In this document: positions 19,670 through 31,219 of the stretch, piece by piece
Layout of the letters: the number at the start of each line of letters is the position of its first letter
How positions within the stretch are numbered: position 1 is the stretch's first letter
Program-made: the position numbers and the translations under genes
Notes under the pieces: generated by a model
The model's input: only the letters and a program-made list of their open reading frames with translations
The model's database searches: none
What the model was told of the DNA's origin: nothing
From: Persicaria tinctoria
Taxonomy: Eukaryota; Streptophyta; Magnoliopsida; Caryophyllales; Polygonaceae
DNA length: 64,000 bases
Direction of reading: 5' to 3'
Assembly: GCA_037127255.1 (NCBI GenBank)
Contig: JBANSL010000009.1
Span: forward strand, 3,468,001 to 3,532,000

Positions 19670-22600
19670 ATATATGTACTTGGAACTCCCTCGGCATTCG
19701 GAGCCGAAATTTCTGGACAAATGTAGATATTTTCTGTCAAAATAATAATATCAACGTCCTGGCCTTTTTAGAAACTAAGACTAATAAGGTTCCTACTGAA
19801 GGCATACTGCGTAAATGTGGTTTCTCTAATGTTGCTTTTGATCCGGCAATCGGATTTTCTGGGGGAATCTGTCTTCTGTGGAAAGATATCCCTGCCTCAC
19901 AAGGATCTATTGAACTTATTTCGGTTCATCACCGATTTATTCACTTTAACTACTCGGACTACGCTACTAAGCGGTGTTTTGCTGTTCTTGTGGTCTACGC
20001 CCCACCGGATGAGCGTCGCAAATCAGCCTTCTGGGATACGATCTCCCTTTATATACAGTCACTTCTTATTCCCTTCTGTATTATGGGAGACCTAAACGAA
20101 ATAGCTACCCCAGCTGATAAACTTGGAGGAGCCTATCCTTCGACGTCGCGTTTCACGCGTTTACTAGATTTAAAGAACAGACTATCACTCCTAGAAGTAC
20201 CATCTAGCGGTGGTCAGTTTACTTGGCAACGTAAATCGAAAGATGTGGTCATATGTCTGGAAAAACTTGATCGCCTATTAATCCACACGGACATGCTAAC
20301 CATTTTTTACTCACTCCGTACACAAATCCATCCTTTTACCAAATCTGATCATGCTCCGATCTCCACAGATTTTCGTCACAACATTCAGCCTAAGAATAGG
20401 CCCTTTAAGTTCGAATTGGCTTGGGCCTCAAGGGCTGATTACAGGAACTTAGTTTCGCAAGCTTGGAGAGTGAACCCACAAGGTTCTTTGATGTTTAAAT
20501 TGCTTCAGAAGGCAAAAGTTCTTAAAAAACTTTCTAAAACCTGGCATAAGAATACTGTTCGCAATATTCATAACCAAATTCTAGTAACGGATCAAACGCT
20601 CCTTATTTTACAGGCATCTCTTATCTCAAACTATAACAACCAGGATGTTCAAATTCTAAAACAATTACTCAACAAGAGGGAACGTATGCTCGACTTTCAC
20701 CGTCGCTACTAGAGCCAGCGGGCTAAAGTTAAACATACCAAACTTAATGACTCCAATTCAGGCTATTTCCATAAGATCGCAACTGCAAAAAGAGGTAGAA
20801 AGATGATCAAGTCTATCCTACTTTCCGGTGGGGAGTCCACAACTGATTTCCATACAATCCAACAAGAATTTGTCTGCGACTTCAATGCTCGTTTCAGAGC
20901 CTCTTCGACCCCTGTTTCGGATCTGACTCCAGACCTAGCAGTCATTCCACCCTTAGTTTCACAAGCAGACAACGACATGCTCTCTGCTCCTGTAACCAAC
21001 AATGAGATAAAAGCGGTTGTGTTTTCTATGAGCCCGGATAAGGCTCCGGGCCCTGATGGCTTTCCAGCTGGTTTCTACCAAAAGTTCTGGCCTATAGTAG
21101 GCCCCTCTGTAACAAAAGCCGTCAAAGCTTTCTTCACCAGTGGCAGGCTACTGCGTCAGACAAACCATACATTCATTACGCTTCTATCGAAATGCGATGA
21201 CCCGACTACAGTTAACCACTACAGACCTATCAGTTTATGCTCTACAATTTATAAAATCATAGCTAAAGTGATTTTAGCACGGTTAACCAAAATTTTTGAC
21301 AAACTAATACACCCCCTCCAAGGAGCTTTCACGAAAGGGAGATCTATCCATGACAATATTCTGATTGCTCATGAAGCTTTGCATTCGTTTCGGCTGAAGA
21401 AAGGCAAAATGGGCATGGTTGCTCTTAAGTTAGATATGGAAAAGGCATACGATCGCATCAAATGGCCTTTTCTGTTCCAAGTTTTATCTAAGTTTGGTTT
21501 CAATGACCTCTTTATTAACAGAATAAAGGAATGTGTTTCAACTGTATCCTACTCGGTCCTCGTTAATGATGAACCAACCACAGTATTTCAACCCACTAGA
21601 GGATTAAGACAAGGAGACCCCCTCTCCCCTTTTCTCTTTATTTTAGCCTCTGAGGTATTAGCACGTACACTGCATAACCAAGGGCTAGTAAGTAAGGACC
21701 TGGGTATCTCTTTCGGTCGTCCGGGTATCAAGGTTCCCTTTCTAGCGTTTGCTGATGATATTCTTATTTTCTGCAAAGCTTCCCATTCGGCATGCACATC
21801 TGTACTGTCCATTTTAGACAGATTCTGTTTAATTTCAGGACAAAAGGTGAATCTGCATAAATCTAGCTTCCAAGTATCTCCTAACACGACTGCTACCGCC
21901 ATAGCGTCTACCATTGCAGTGCTTGGCATTCCTCAGGCAAACAATTTCGATAAATATTTGGGTTGCCCTGTCATTAACGGTAAGACCAATAGGGACACAT
22001 TCGCTGATGTGGTTCTCAAGACTAAAAACCAACTCACAAAATGGAAAGCTTCGAATCTATCTGCCGAAGGGCGACGGGTGCTTATCAAAGCAAATCTTAG
22101 TGCCAAACCGATTTTTCTTATGCAAGCTTTTCTGCTACCTTCTCATGTTCTTCATGAACTTGACAAAGTATATAGACACTTTTTTTGGAACAAAACCTCT
22201 AAAGCACCACCGCTGATTAGTTGGGACAAAATCTGCTTGGACACAATGAAAGGTGGTTTAGGGATTCATAAGGCGGAGTCAATGAATATTGCTCTTCAGA
22301 TGAAGCTTCTTTGGAAAATAATTTCTGAACCAGACAATATCTGGGTTCGTGTCATCTCACAAAAATACCTTAAAGGCCACGATCTGTTCAGTTATAACAA
22401 AAAAGGTAACACCTCGTGGCAATGGTCACGCCTTATGTCCATCATACCTCAGTTCCTCCCAGCTCTACAGTGGAGGGTCGGAAACGGGGAAACCATTGAT
22501 TTCTGGTCCCATAACTGGGCCTTCCAGAAGCCATTGAGTTCCAAAACACTGAGACCCATCCCGGATAATCTCAAGGGCGTTTCGGTGGCTCACTTCATCA

Positions 22601-23865
22601 CCAACCGCCAGTGGAACAAAACATTTATAAATGACTCATTAACAAATGTTCTGAAACAAGATGATATCGACCACATCATGGGTTTAACCTTGCCAAGTAA
22701 CCCAATCACAGATCGTCTATATTGGGGTCCGAGCAAAAATGGATGGTTCTCAACCGCCTCGGCCAACTCCTTCTTATCAGAAAACACCGGGTTGCCAGAT
22801 TTCGATTGCGATTGGATCTGGTGTCTCGATGTGCCCCCTAAGGTTCGACACTTCCTCTGGAAAATCTCCCGTGATGGTCTTCCGACTAAAATCAGATTAC
22901 AGAAGTCGTATGTGGCTGTACCTGCTGGTTGTGTTTTCCGTGGCAATACAAATGAATCGGGTGATCACCTTCATCTTCGATGCCCCATGGTTACTGATTT
23001 GCTTAAAGCTTTACGTATCCACATTCCGGGGTATATCATTGCTTCTGTCGACATGGGCAATGTGATTCCACTTACTGCAATAAAATGTGCGATTGGGACC
23101 AACAAATTTGCCATTCTAGCCTCAGCTTGGTGGGCCATCTGGTTCTTTAGGAACCAACTCGTTTTCGATCATACTAACAAGGTAACTATCAATGAAATAT
23201 TGTTGTTCCATAGCACAACTACACATTGTTGGAAACAATCAAAGCTTTTAGACGATGATCCGACTGGACCGTTGATCCCCAATCGTCGCATTCATAGCAG
23301 CATACACAACCAGGCTATTAGGGGTAGTGATACGACTACCAGGTCTCAGAATCGGTCCGGGAAGTGGGATAAGCCCCCTCCAAATTGCTATAAGCTCAAT
23401 TTTGATGGTTCGGTACTCACGAGTGCCAACTCGTCTTATGGTTTTGTCATCCGTGACTCTGCTGGTTTAGTTGTCTCTGCTGGCAGATCTGTTTGCACAA
23501 ATATCTCGGTGATTTATGCCGAAAATCTCGGACTCAGAATGGGTTTGCTACGAGCAAAGGAGTTGCAACTATCTACACTTCTGATCGAAGGAGATAACTT
23601 ACTAGTGATAAAAGCTCTACTGGGGGATTGGAAGTGCCCCTGGACAATAGAGATGCTACAAGCTGATATTCTGTCTGATATCTCGTCCTTTACTTATGTT
23701 GCTATTCGTCATATTTTCAGGGAATCGAATGCTGTGGCTGACTACCTTGCTCGTAGTGCCCATGTATCCCCTGCCGACGTTTGCTCTGAGGATGATCCAG
23801 AACTGCTAGTTCTCGTCCGGAAGGATGCGCTAGGAAGGGCCTCTGCTGCGTCAGACCCGACCTAA
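19666..23865 (+). pseudogene. LINE ORF2: endonuclease, reverse transcriptase, RNase H; one in-frame TAG
   Basis: Two parts (19666-20712 and from 20713) share one frame, 1,399 codons with a single TAG at 20710-20712 between endonuclease and RT. The apurinic-type endonuclease has WNSLG (6-10), LETK (35-38), GDLNEI (141-146), LDRLL and SDHAPI (227-232). RT has APGPDGFP, HYRPISLC, KLDMEKAYDR, RQGDPLSPFLF and an intact FADD at 21748-21759. A zinc-binding domain follows (RHFLWKISRDGLPTK and a Cys/His cluster), then plant RNase H with LNFDGSV, AENLGLR and EGDN. The start ATG overlaps the ORF1 stop (ATGA), suggesting re-initiation. With the stop, only the endonuclease half would be made from the ATG. 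Confidence 0.92.
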
Positions 23866-23901
23866 TTATTATCTTGCGTCAAAAAAAAAAAAAAAAAAAA
23901 A

Positions 23902-24215
23902 GTGGCGGGTCCATAGATTTTTTAGCCGGAGTTAATTTTTTTTCTTCAGAGAAATTATTCTTGCATGTATATACGAAAAATAGTTTTTTATTTAAATATA
24001 TTAGAAAAAATCTTAAATTTATGATTAAATAGACATTTTTAGTAGAAAACTTCTGAATAATAAAAGTTATCATAAAATGAGAATTTTTTTGTATGTATAT
24101 ATGAAAAATAATTTTTTATTTAAATATAATGGAGAAAAGCTTATATTTGTGATTTAAATAGTCATTTTTTATACAAAAATTAAGAAAAATAAAAATTATT
24201 TTTCATATATACATA
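23902..24215. repeat. Imperfect tandem repeat, period about 130 bp, AT-rich
   Basis: Two units, about 23949-24078 and 24079-24208, share TTTTTTATTTAAATATA, a following ATTTATGATT-like part and an AAAATTATTTTTC-type end, with many substitutions. No coding frame. Confidence 0.55.
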
Positions 24216-24470
24216 ATACAATTTGTAAAAAAACGAGGCTAAAGAGGTTTGAATCCATAATATTAAGATAATAAATAATACTCCTCACTTTAGGTGGTGG
24301 TTGAGCAGGGTTCAACACCACCTAAATTATTGTCACTTTCAAACAAAGATATTACTCCTCACCAACTAAGCTACATTATTTTTATGATTTTTTCCTTTTA
24401 AAATTGTTTTATCTCTAAAATTAGTAAAATTACAAAAATAAATATATATGCACATGGGTAAATAAATGTG
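24216..24470 (-). other. Inverted repeat and tRNA-like promoter boxes, possible old SINE
   Basis: A hairpin of about 15 bp with one bulge lies at 24289-24326 (TTTAGGTGGTG pairs with CACCACCTAAA). On the minus strand about 24354-24372 reads TAGCTTAGTTGGTGAGGAG, close to a pol III A box. GGTTCAACACC at 24310-24320 on the plus strand resembles a B box but is on the other strand. A decayed tRNA-derived SINE is possible; evidence is weak. Confidence 0.25.
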
Positions 24471-24479
24471 AAGAAAAGT

Positions 24480-25035
24480 TCATGGCTGTCGCTTAATACG
24501 AAGTGTATACGATATAGGTTTTTGCTATATGCATTGAGATCAGGTGCTATATGCACTCGACAGAACATATCTTCAATCTGTTTGAACCTCAGCTTGACAC
24601 TATCCAACATTAAATATGTGTGACACTAAAAAACTAATGAACGGGTCAAATATATGTTCAATATAAGTAACACATCCATGATTCATTCATGTTAATTTTT
24701 TTTTAAGTTAACTTATTTAATCTACATAAAAAAATATCAAAACAAACGGATCAAAGATCTGTTCATGCATTTATATATATTTTGTTTTTCAAAAATTTTA
24801 AGCTTGTTTTTTTTTTTACAAAAAAACAAATCAAAGGATCATAGATCCGTTACTTATATTGAACGGGCCTTTGATCCTTGTTCATTACCTTTTTAATATC
24901 AGAGGTATTTATTATCAGACATGTGTCAAGCTGAGGTTCAAACGGATCGATCTAAGATCTATACGTTTAGTCTAGTGATATATAGTACGTGATCTCGATG
25001 CATATAGCCTTACCGAGGATATATTGTTCATGTCT
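24480..25035. repeat. Large fold-back (inverted-repeat) element
   Basis: Left and right halves are imperfect reverse complements. A 21-bp perfect pair lies at 24580-24600 and 24923-24943 (core CCTCAGCTTGACAC), and a 16-bp perfect pair at 24656-24671 and 24849-24864 (GTTCAATATAAGTAAC). A third, imperfect pair lies near 24524-24543 and 24988-25008 (GCTATATGCATTGAGATC). The arms are interrupted by unpaired stretches. This is the shape of a fold-back or MITE-like element; termini and target duplication are unclear. Confidence 0.7.
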
Positions 25036-25189
25036 ACATTATCAAACATAACATTGGTTTTTGTCAAAATTATTTCAATATCACATTTTGTTGATCAACG
25101 AGTACGTCTCAAATCTTGTCGTTGCTATTTCAAGGATTCACCCTAGAATTGAGGATAGGTTTTCACAGCATTCTAATCTAATGGGAATT
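25036..25189. other. Spacer, nothing recognised
   Basis: Single-copy-looking AT-rich sequence without frame or repeat partner in the window. Confidence 0.4.
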
Positions 25190-25665
25190 ACTAGATCTGA
25201 CAAAATTTGACACGACCTGAAAACTTGACCCGATCTACCCGAATCCAAACCCGATCGAAACCTGAAAATCTAGTGTCATGCACAACTCGAATTCGAGCCC
25301 GAGCCTGAACCATATTGACCTAATACCTGAATGGACACAAATATAGACAAACCCAACCCGACCCATACCCGACATGTCCTTGACTCGACCCGAACAAGAC
25401 TCGACTCTTCCAAATAATTACATTAATTTTCTTATTTTTAAATACTTAAATAACATGAATTACGTGTAATAAGACCTAATATAGTACTAAATAAATGAAA
25501 TTTAATATTCAATAATTAAAATAAACAAAAAATAATCATTATTTTATAATAAAACTTAATGTGACTCGCTTAACCTAACCCAAACCCGACCCAATCCAAA
25601 ATCTATTTGACCCGAATTTAGCCAACCCAACCTGATCTAAATCCGACCGAACATACGGTATATTC
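25190..25665. repeat. Degenerate CCCGA/CCCAA-rich low-complexity repeat
   Basis: Many short variants of ACCCGACCCGA, ACCCAAACCCGACCC and CTCGACCCGAAC, separated by AT-rich pieces. No fixed period is visible. It is not the plant telomere repeat (CCCTAAA). Confidence 0.5.
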
Positions 25666-26079
25666 ATATATTACTCGATCCGATCTGAATGGATATATCT
25701 GAACCCGACCCGAATAACCGAATCCCCATCACTCGGAATTACGCATGAAATTTGAAACCCTAAAAAATGCAGTTATATTCTTATATGTCGCTTTCAAGGG
25801 CTCAGAGATGCTATCCCTAATATGAACAAAACTAAAAAGAAAAACATGGCACGTGCGATGAGGCAGTGGGCCGTATATTACTCGATCCGATCCGAATGGA
25901 TATATCTGAACCCGACCCGAATAACCGAATCCCCATCACTCGGAATTACGCATGAAATTTGAAACCCTAAAAAATGCAGTTATATACTTATATGTGGCTT
26001 TCAAGGGCTCAGAGATGCTATCCCCAATATGAACAAAACTAAAAAGAAAAACATGGCACGTGCGATGAGGCAGTGGGCC
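25666..26079. repeat. Tandem duplication, unit 207 bp, two copies
   Basis: Copy 1 (about 25666-25872) and copy 2 (about 25873-26079) match with very few changes, for example TTCATATATTAC against CGTATATTAC at the start and TATTCTTATATGTCGC against TATACTTATATGTGGC inside. Both end in GAGGCAGTGGGCC. High similarity suggests a recent duplication. Confidence 0.9.
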
Positions 26080-26250
26080 ATACAAGCTAATTGTTGGTTC
26101 TCTATTGATGGTCCTCCTTTGTGGGCCCTCTATCTTTATCGACGTCCATGTCTTCTCCACCAATATCATCCATCTAACAAATGGGCCAATGCTCATGGCC
26201 AACTCCTACCATTACCTAAATTGATCGTATTTCCCCTTGATATGTACTTA

Positions 26251-26560
26251 CCCCTTGTTTGATTTTAGGTAAGAAAAGATAATGGCTAACCTTCTTAATC
26301 TAGTCCATTTTTAATTTAAGATTTATTAATCATTATTCTAATCATTACCCTCTTCCCTCATTTTAAATACAAAATCTATTTCTTTTTTCCCATATTGGAT
26401 TACCTACTTTGAGCATAGGGTAACCATATCTCCTAGGATTCTCTAACTATTACCCTCTCCCCTTCTCTAGACTCACAAAAAAAGTGTTGATCATACAAAT
26501 TTTCCATATGAAATTTGATTCATTTCCCTTCTATTCCTTTCTACTCAAACAAACAAGGCC
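26251..26560. mobile_element. Tourist-like MITE, 310 bp, TTA target duplication
   Basis: The left end CCCCTTGTTTGATTTTAG and the right end (reverse complement GGCCTTGTTTGTTTGAG) share CCTTGTTTG as a terminal inverted repeat. TTA flanks both sides (26248-26250 and 26561-26563), the duplication usual for PIF/Harbinger MITEs. No coding capacity. Confidence 0.55.
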
Positions 26561-26630
26561 TTAATTTTTCAAAAACGAACGCATCCAATTATAAAACTAG
26601 TTATTTCATTCCGTAAAATATACTGGTATC

Positions 26631-26769
26631 TGTAAGATCATGAGATTGATTGTAATGTCCTTCTTGAGGGTTTCCATTCATTGATAAACATATATATAGG
26701 TTACAAATGTATTGGGGCTTATTGGGCCTTTGGGCCCACTATACATGAAGAGACCTATGTAATCTATCA
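26631..26769 (-). repeat. Candidate 3' LTR of the copia element, unmatched
   Basis: On the minus strand GCGGGGG (about 26773-26779) is followed by TGATAGATTACATAGG and the block ends CATGATCTTACA at 26631. Purine tract and TG...CA ends suggest an LTR of 139 bp, but it shows no similarity to the other LTR. It may instead be 3' non-coding sequence. Confidence 0.35.
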
Positions 26770-27750
26770 AACCCCCGCAGTCGACACTGGAGGGGGCCGT
26801 ACAGTGAGACTGGAACGAAAATCATTGAACAACTGTCTAGGTAAACCCTTAGTGAAAATATCAGCGTACTGATAAGAGGACGAGACATGTAGAACGCGGA
26901 CATGTCCAATGGCAACCTTGTCCCTAACGAAGTGGAGATCAAGCTCAATGTGCTTCGTGCGTTGATGTTGGACCGGGTTGCTAGCCAGATAGACGGCGGA
27001 GACGTTGTCAGTGTAGACCAGAGTGGCCTTCTGAAGAGGGCAACGGAGCTCAAGCAGGAGATTGCGGAGCCAAGAGCACTCGGAGACAACGTTGGCAACA
27101 CCCCTGTACTCTGCCTCAGCGCTGGACCGAGACACGACAGTGTGACGCTTAGCTGACCACGACACAAGGGTGTCGTTGAGGAAAACACAGTAGCCATACG
27201 TGGAGCGGCGTGTGTCAGGACAACCACCCCAATCCGCATCAGTGTAAGCAACAAGGTCAAGCTTAGAGGAAGGGGTGATCGTGGTGCCTAGCTCGAGGGT
27301 GCCACTGATGCACCAAATGATCCGCTTCAAGGCCTTAAAGTGGGGCTCCTTGGGGGCATGCCTGAACAAGCAGACCTGCTGAATGGCGTAACTGATATCA
27401 CGCCTGGTGAAGGTGAGATACTGAAGAGCACCAGCGAGGCTCCTGTACATTGTCGGATCATCAACCAAAGGACCAGAATGAGCACTGAGCTTGTTGGTTG
27501 TTTCGACAGGGGTGACGACAGGGCTACAGTTGATCATCTTAGCCCGATCAACAATCTCAGCAGCATACTTAGTCTGTGAGAGAAACAGACCAGACACATG
27601 ACGCTGAACATCAACTCCCAAGAAGTAAGACCACTGACCTAGATCAGACATGGCGAACTCTGCACTCAACTGTGAAATAATAGACATCCGAAGAGCATCA
27701 AAAGAGGCGGTGAGAATGATGTCATCGACATATAGTAACATGAAGGCCAA
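26770..27750 (-). pseudogene. Copia reverse transcriptase C-terminal part and RNase H
   Basis: The frame of 327 codons starts just before the RT active site LLYVDDIIL, which is intact, and goes on with SYFLGVDVQR, the QTKYAAEI stretch and YRSLAGALQYL. RNase H follows with AYTDADWGG, SSAEAEYR, YTDNVSA, HIELDLHFVRD and YQYADIFTKGLP. The catalytic Asp and Glu residues of copia RNase H are present. The upstream RT half is in another frame, so the enzyme is broken by a frameshift near 27700-27780. The stop lies at the polypurine tract, as is normal. Confidence 0.9.
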
Positions 27751-28244
27751 GTCTGAGCCTCTGCGATAGATAAACCCAAACGGCTACCAATGAAACCCAA
27801 ACGTAGCAGATGAGAGGCAAAGTGTTGGAACCAAGCCCGCAGAGCCTGTTTCAGACCATACAGAGAGCGCTTGAGGAGACATACGTGCTTTGGACGACTA
27901 GCGTCAGCAAACCCCGGCAGCTGAAACATGTAGACTGTCTCATTCAGATCGCCATGCAAAAAGGCGTTCTTGACATCGAACTGATGGATGACCCAGTTGC
28001 GCGACAAAGCTAGACTCAAGACCACTCGAATAGTGGCAGGCTTGACCACAGGGCTGAACGTCTTAACACAATCAATACCTGCATGTTGAGATCGATCGTT
28101 GACCACAAGACGGGCTTTGTAGCGCTCCAACGTCCCTTCAGAGCGGATTGTGACGGAAGAGTCACATACAACGAATGACGTTTGCCTCAAGAAGGCGAGG
28201 GACAAGAACCCAAGTATCATTATTCGTAAGGGCCCTGTATTCAT
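27751..28244 (-). pseudogene. Copia reverse transcriptase N-terminal part
   Basis: The frame contains YKARLVVNDRSQHAGID, KTFSPVVKPATIRVVLSLAL, QFDVKNAFLHGDLNE and KRSLYGLKQALRAW, all standard copia RT blocks; the first catalytic Asp (FDVKNAFL) is intact. The frame then runs out and the active site continues in a different frame (26770-27750). The start of this part is decayed. Confidence 0.88.
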
Positions 28245-28720
28245 CGAGCATAGCCGCCTACCAATTCGGGTCGAGGAGGGCTGTTTTGTGGGAGGTGGGA
28301 ATGGGGGAAAGGGAGGTCGGGATGGAGGCAGGGGGGATTGGGAGTCGGGAGGGACGGAGGCTGGAAGGACAGAAGCTACAGGGAATGCGGCGGGCGCTGC
28401 AGGCCTGCCGCTTTTTGATTGGCCGCGGCCGGATCATGATGTTGCGGCCCCGCTAGTAGTTGGGGCGAGGGTGGGGGGTGGGCTTTTGATGGGCTACGGC
28501 CGCATCATCTTGCTGCGGCCGCAACAGTGCTTCTTGGTGAGGGGACGGTGGTGCGAATTCATGGGTTTGGATGGCAGTGCGATGTGTGGTGGTCATGGAG
28601 ACGATCTGACGGGGTCGGAAGACACCGGAGACGCTGCGGGTGTGTGGTCTGGTGGTAGGGGGTGGTGGGGGTGGGGGAGAGGGAGAGGCAGGAGCATCGG
28701 GAGAGCTCTTGGGAAAAAAA
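28245..28720 (-). pseudogene. Copia linker between integrase and RT, low-complexity
   Basis: Read on the minus strand this is a proline- and serine-rich linker with breaks. On the plus strand it is strongly G-rich (28290-28360 and 28640-28690), with several runs of three or more G. Confidence 0.5.
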
Positions 28721-29486
28721 AGTCAGGGAATGATGACTCCGACTTTGACGGAGACACAAGAGGCGGGGGGGGGGGGGGGGGGGCGCAAAGGCAAAACGTG
28801 ATTCATCAAAGGTGACATGACGAGATAGAATGATCTTGTAGGTCTTGATATCGAAGTAGAGGTAACCGCGATGATCAGACGGATAACCAAGAAAGACACA
28901 AGGAGTGGAGCGTGAGTGAAGTTTGTGTGGGGGCGGTGGAGGACTGATTGGGGAAGCACAAGCATCCAAAGGTACGAAGGTGATCATACCTAGGCAAAGT
29001 GCAATATAGTGCCTGAGTTGGGGAGAGATGGTGGAGGGTAGTGGAAGGGAGAATGTTGAGGAGGTAGCAGGTGGTGGCTAAGGCATATGGACAATAGAGA
29101 AGGGGGATAGATGCGTGGAAGAGGAGAGAACACATCATATTGGTAATGGTTCTGATGATTCGTTCGATTTTGCCAATCTGTTGGGAGGTATAGGGGCAGG
29201 ACAAGCGGTAGGAGATCCCATGGGCGTTGAAGAAGGTGTGAAAGTCTCTGTTGTCAAATTCGCGGCCATTGTCACATTGGAAACACATAATAGAGGTGTG
29301 AAATTGTGTTCTGATGTGTGCATGAAATTTGGAAAAAATTGGAAACACTTGAGATTTAAAGTGCAAAGGGAAAAAACCATAAGAAATGTGTGTAATCATC
29401 CAGAAACAAAAGGTAATACTTATGATCCTTCTTGCTAGGCACAGAAGATGTCCAAATTTCACTATGAATAATATCAAATGGGGCAA
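28721..29486 (-). pseudogene. Copia integrase
   Basis: Two overlapping frames. The core frame (28875-29486) has FQCDNGREFDN, with the second catalytic Asp, and GKIERIIRTI, with the catalytic Glu, then LLYCPYALATTCYLLNILPS. The C-terminal frame (28559-28987) has the copia block SRSTPCVFLGYPSDHRGYL and the HVTFDES end. Between them is at least one frameshift. The first catalytic Asp region near 29480 is not in an open frame. A run of 18 or so G (plus strand, about 28767-28784) interrupts the C-terminal part. Confidence 0.85.
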
Positions 29487-30045
29487 AAGTAGTATTTAAA
29501 GACTGCTGAAAAGGAAGTCTGGCATGCTTGCCTAACTGAGAAGACGAACATAAACTAGAGCGAGGCTCTTTATGACATTGGACTAGACTCTTAGAACGAA
29601 GTAAATCTAAAACTGCAGGACTGGGATGACCAAGGCGTGCATGCCAAAGACTGGATGATGATGCCGAGAGGGCGACTGGACTTGATGGGCTGAATGGTGG
29701 GGCGACGACACAGGATAGAGCTCCCCGATGCTATTACATCTCAGACGAGTAACCCCCAGTAGTAAGATCCTTCACAGAGAAACCAAATGGATCAAACACA
29801 AGAGAAACATTATTGGCAGTGGTGAACCGACGGACAGAGATAAGGTTTTTGACAAGTTTGGGGGCAACGAGGACGTTGTTGAGGTGTAATGGGTTGGTAG
29901 GGGTTGGTAATGTGGCGTGGCCAATGCACGAAGTAGCAAGGCAACCACCGTTGCCGACAATAATAGAATGAGCAGGACCCTTAAAAGAAAGAGAAAAGAG
30001 AGTACCTGAGGAGTTCGTCATATGAGAGGTGGCGCCAGTGTCCAT
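29487..30045 (-). pseudogene. Copia protease and gag-pre-integrase region
   Basis: At the start of the frame 29734-30045 is MDTGATSHMTNSSG, the copia aspartic protease active site with the DTGA triad intact, then IIVGNGG and VLVAPKLVKNLISVRRFT. The stretch 29487-29733 is where the HHCC gag-pre-integrase module belongs. Its wording is still visible on the minus strand (His- and Cys-containing, LVQCHKEPRSSL), but with stops. Confidence 0.75.
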
Positions 30046-31046
30046 GTATCAAGCGGCGTCAGAAGGTGCCAGCTGCATCGAAGAGAAGGCGTGATGCACA
30101 TATGTCGGAGGAGGGTATGCATGATCAGACGACGACGGGTAGGTCTGATGACCGACGGGACGAGGAGCAAGACCCAACAAGCCCTGCTAACGGTTGGGAT
30201 ACGGGGCTGGTGGGCGATACGACGCACCGGGGTAGCCAAAGGGCATCCAAGGCTGGTGGGCGATACGACGCACCGCAGCATCACGAGGGGACTTGTGATG
30301 CTGCGGCCGCGGCCTCTCGATCCCTGTTGGTCGTTGCTACGGTTGTGCTGCAAGGCATAGGTCTCATCGATGTCGCTTGACGAGACCAATGTCGTCTTGT
30401 CCTTGTCGGCTTCAGTGGCCTGACGGTGAAGGCGAGTCTCCTCCAGGATCAATTGAGACCGGGTCTTTTCGAATGTAGGGAGAGGTTCCGTTTGCTGGAT
30501 ATGAGTAGCAGCAGCAGTGTATTCAGAGGGAAGACCCAAAAGTACCTGGAGGACAAGGCGGGTGGCGATGGGTTTGGAGTCGACGACGTCTAGTTGATCA
30601 GACAGGGTCTTGATGTGTTGACAATAGGCGGATATCGACGGAAAAGAGGAAAGCTTGCAACTTGAAAATTCGTGCTCGAGATAGACAGCACGGGTGGACT
30701 TGTTGTCTTGAAAGAGATTCTGAAGCTTCTTCCAAGCATCCAAGGCGGTGTCTTTAGGGTTGAGGATGATGGTCAATAGATCTTTTGAGATGGTGTTGAA
30801 GATCCATTGAATGACAATGGTGTCGAGTTGAGCGAAGAGATCGTTGTCTTCACTTTTAGGGCGATTGACGGAGGAGTCAATGTGGTGGAGGACTTTATGA
30901 GCTTTAACATGTGTCGTGAAGAGGTGCGACCACATGGTGTAGGAACTAGATTCATGATCAAGGATGATGGGGATGCAATTTTTGATATTGGAGATGGTGA
31001 GGGTGGAGTGGAAGGGTGGTTTGGTAACGGTTGTTTCGGTGTCCAT
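30046..31046 (-). pseudogene. Copia gag (UBN2 type)
   Basis: The frame starts at ATG 31046. The first 245 or so codons match copia Gag of the UBN2 class: LTISNIKNCIPIILD, SYTMWSHLFTTHVKAH, DALDAW-type wording (DTALDAWKKLQNLF), ISAYCQHIKTLSDQL and LVLQVLLGLPSEY. After about codon 245 the sequence turns to nonsense, so a frameshift lies near 30310; the zinc knuckle is not recognisable. A 25-bp segment around GCTGGTGGGCGATACGACGC is repeated at 30206 and 30252, 46 bases apart. Confidence 0.8.
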
Positions 31047-31219
31047 TGAGACGAGAAGGAGATAGAGAGAAGGGAATGGGGGGGGGGGGGGTGTCGGCAG
31101 CTAGAGGGAGGGGTCGGCGGCGATGGTGGCCGAGATGGTTGGGGAAGGTGGCGGCGAGGAGGGGGAGGTGGCGGCTAGGGTTAGAAAGATAAGAAAGTTA
31201 GGGTTTTTGGGATCTTAGG

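Larger units (their letters stand above)
17453..23901 (+). mobile_element. Nearly complete plant LINE with ORF1, ORF2 and poly(A)
   Basis: A GC-rich 5' part is followed by a long ORF1 frame, an ORF2 with endonuclease, RT and RNase H, a short 3' untranslated part and an A-run at 23881-23901. ORF1 and ORF2 overlap by ATGA at 19666-19669. Each frame contains exactly one in-frame TAG (19331-19333 and 20710-20712) and no frameshift. The 5' end and target duplication are not certain. Confidence 0.88.

Noticed and set aside
25190..25735. Interstitial telomere repeat
   Set aside because: Words are CCCGA and CCCAA types, not CCCTAAA; no regular seven-base period.
28150..28815. Glycine-rich plus-strand frame
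   Set aside because: Antisense of the copia integrase/RT linker; composition comes from the G-rich strand.
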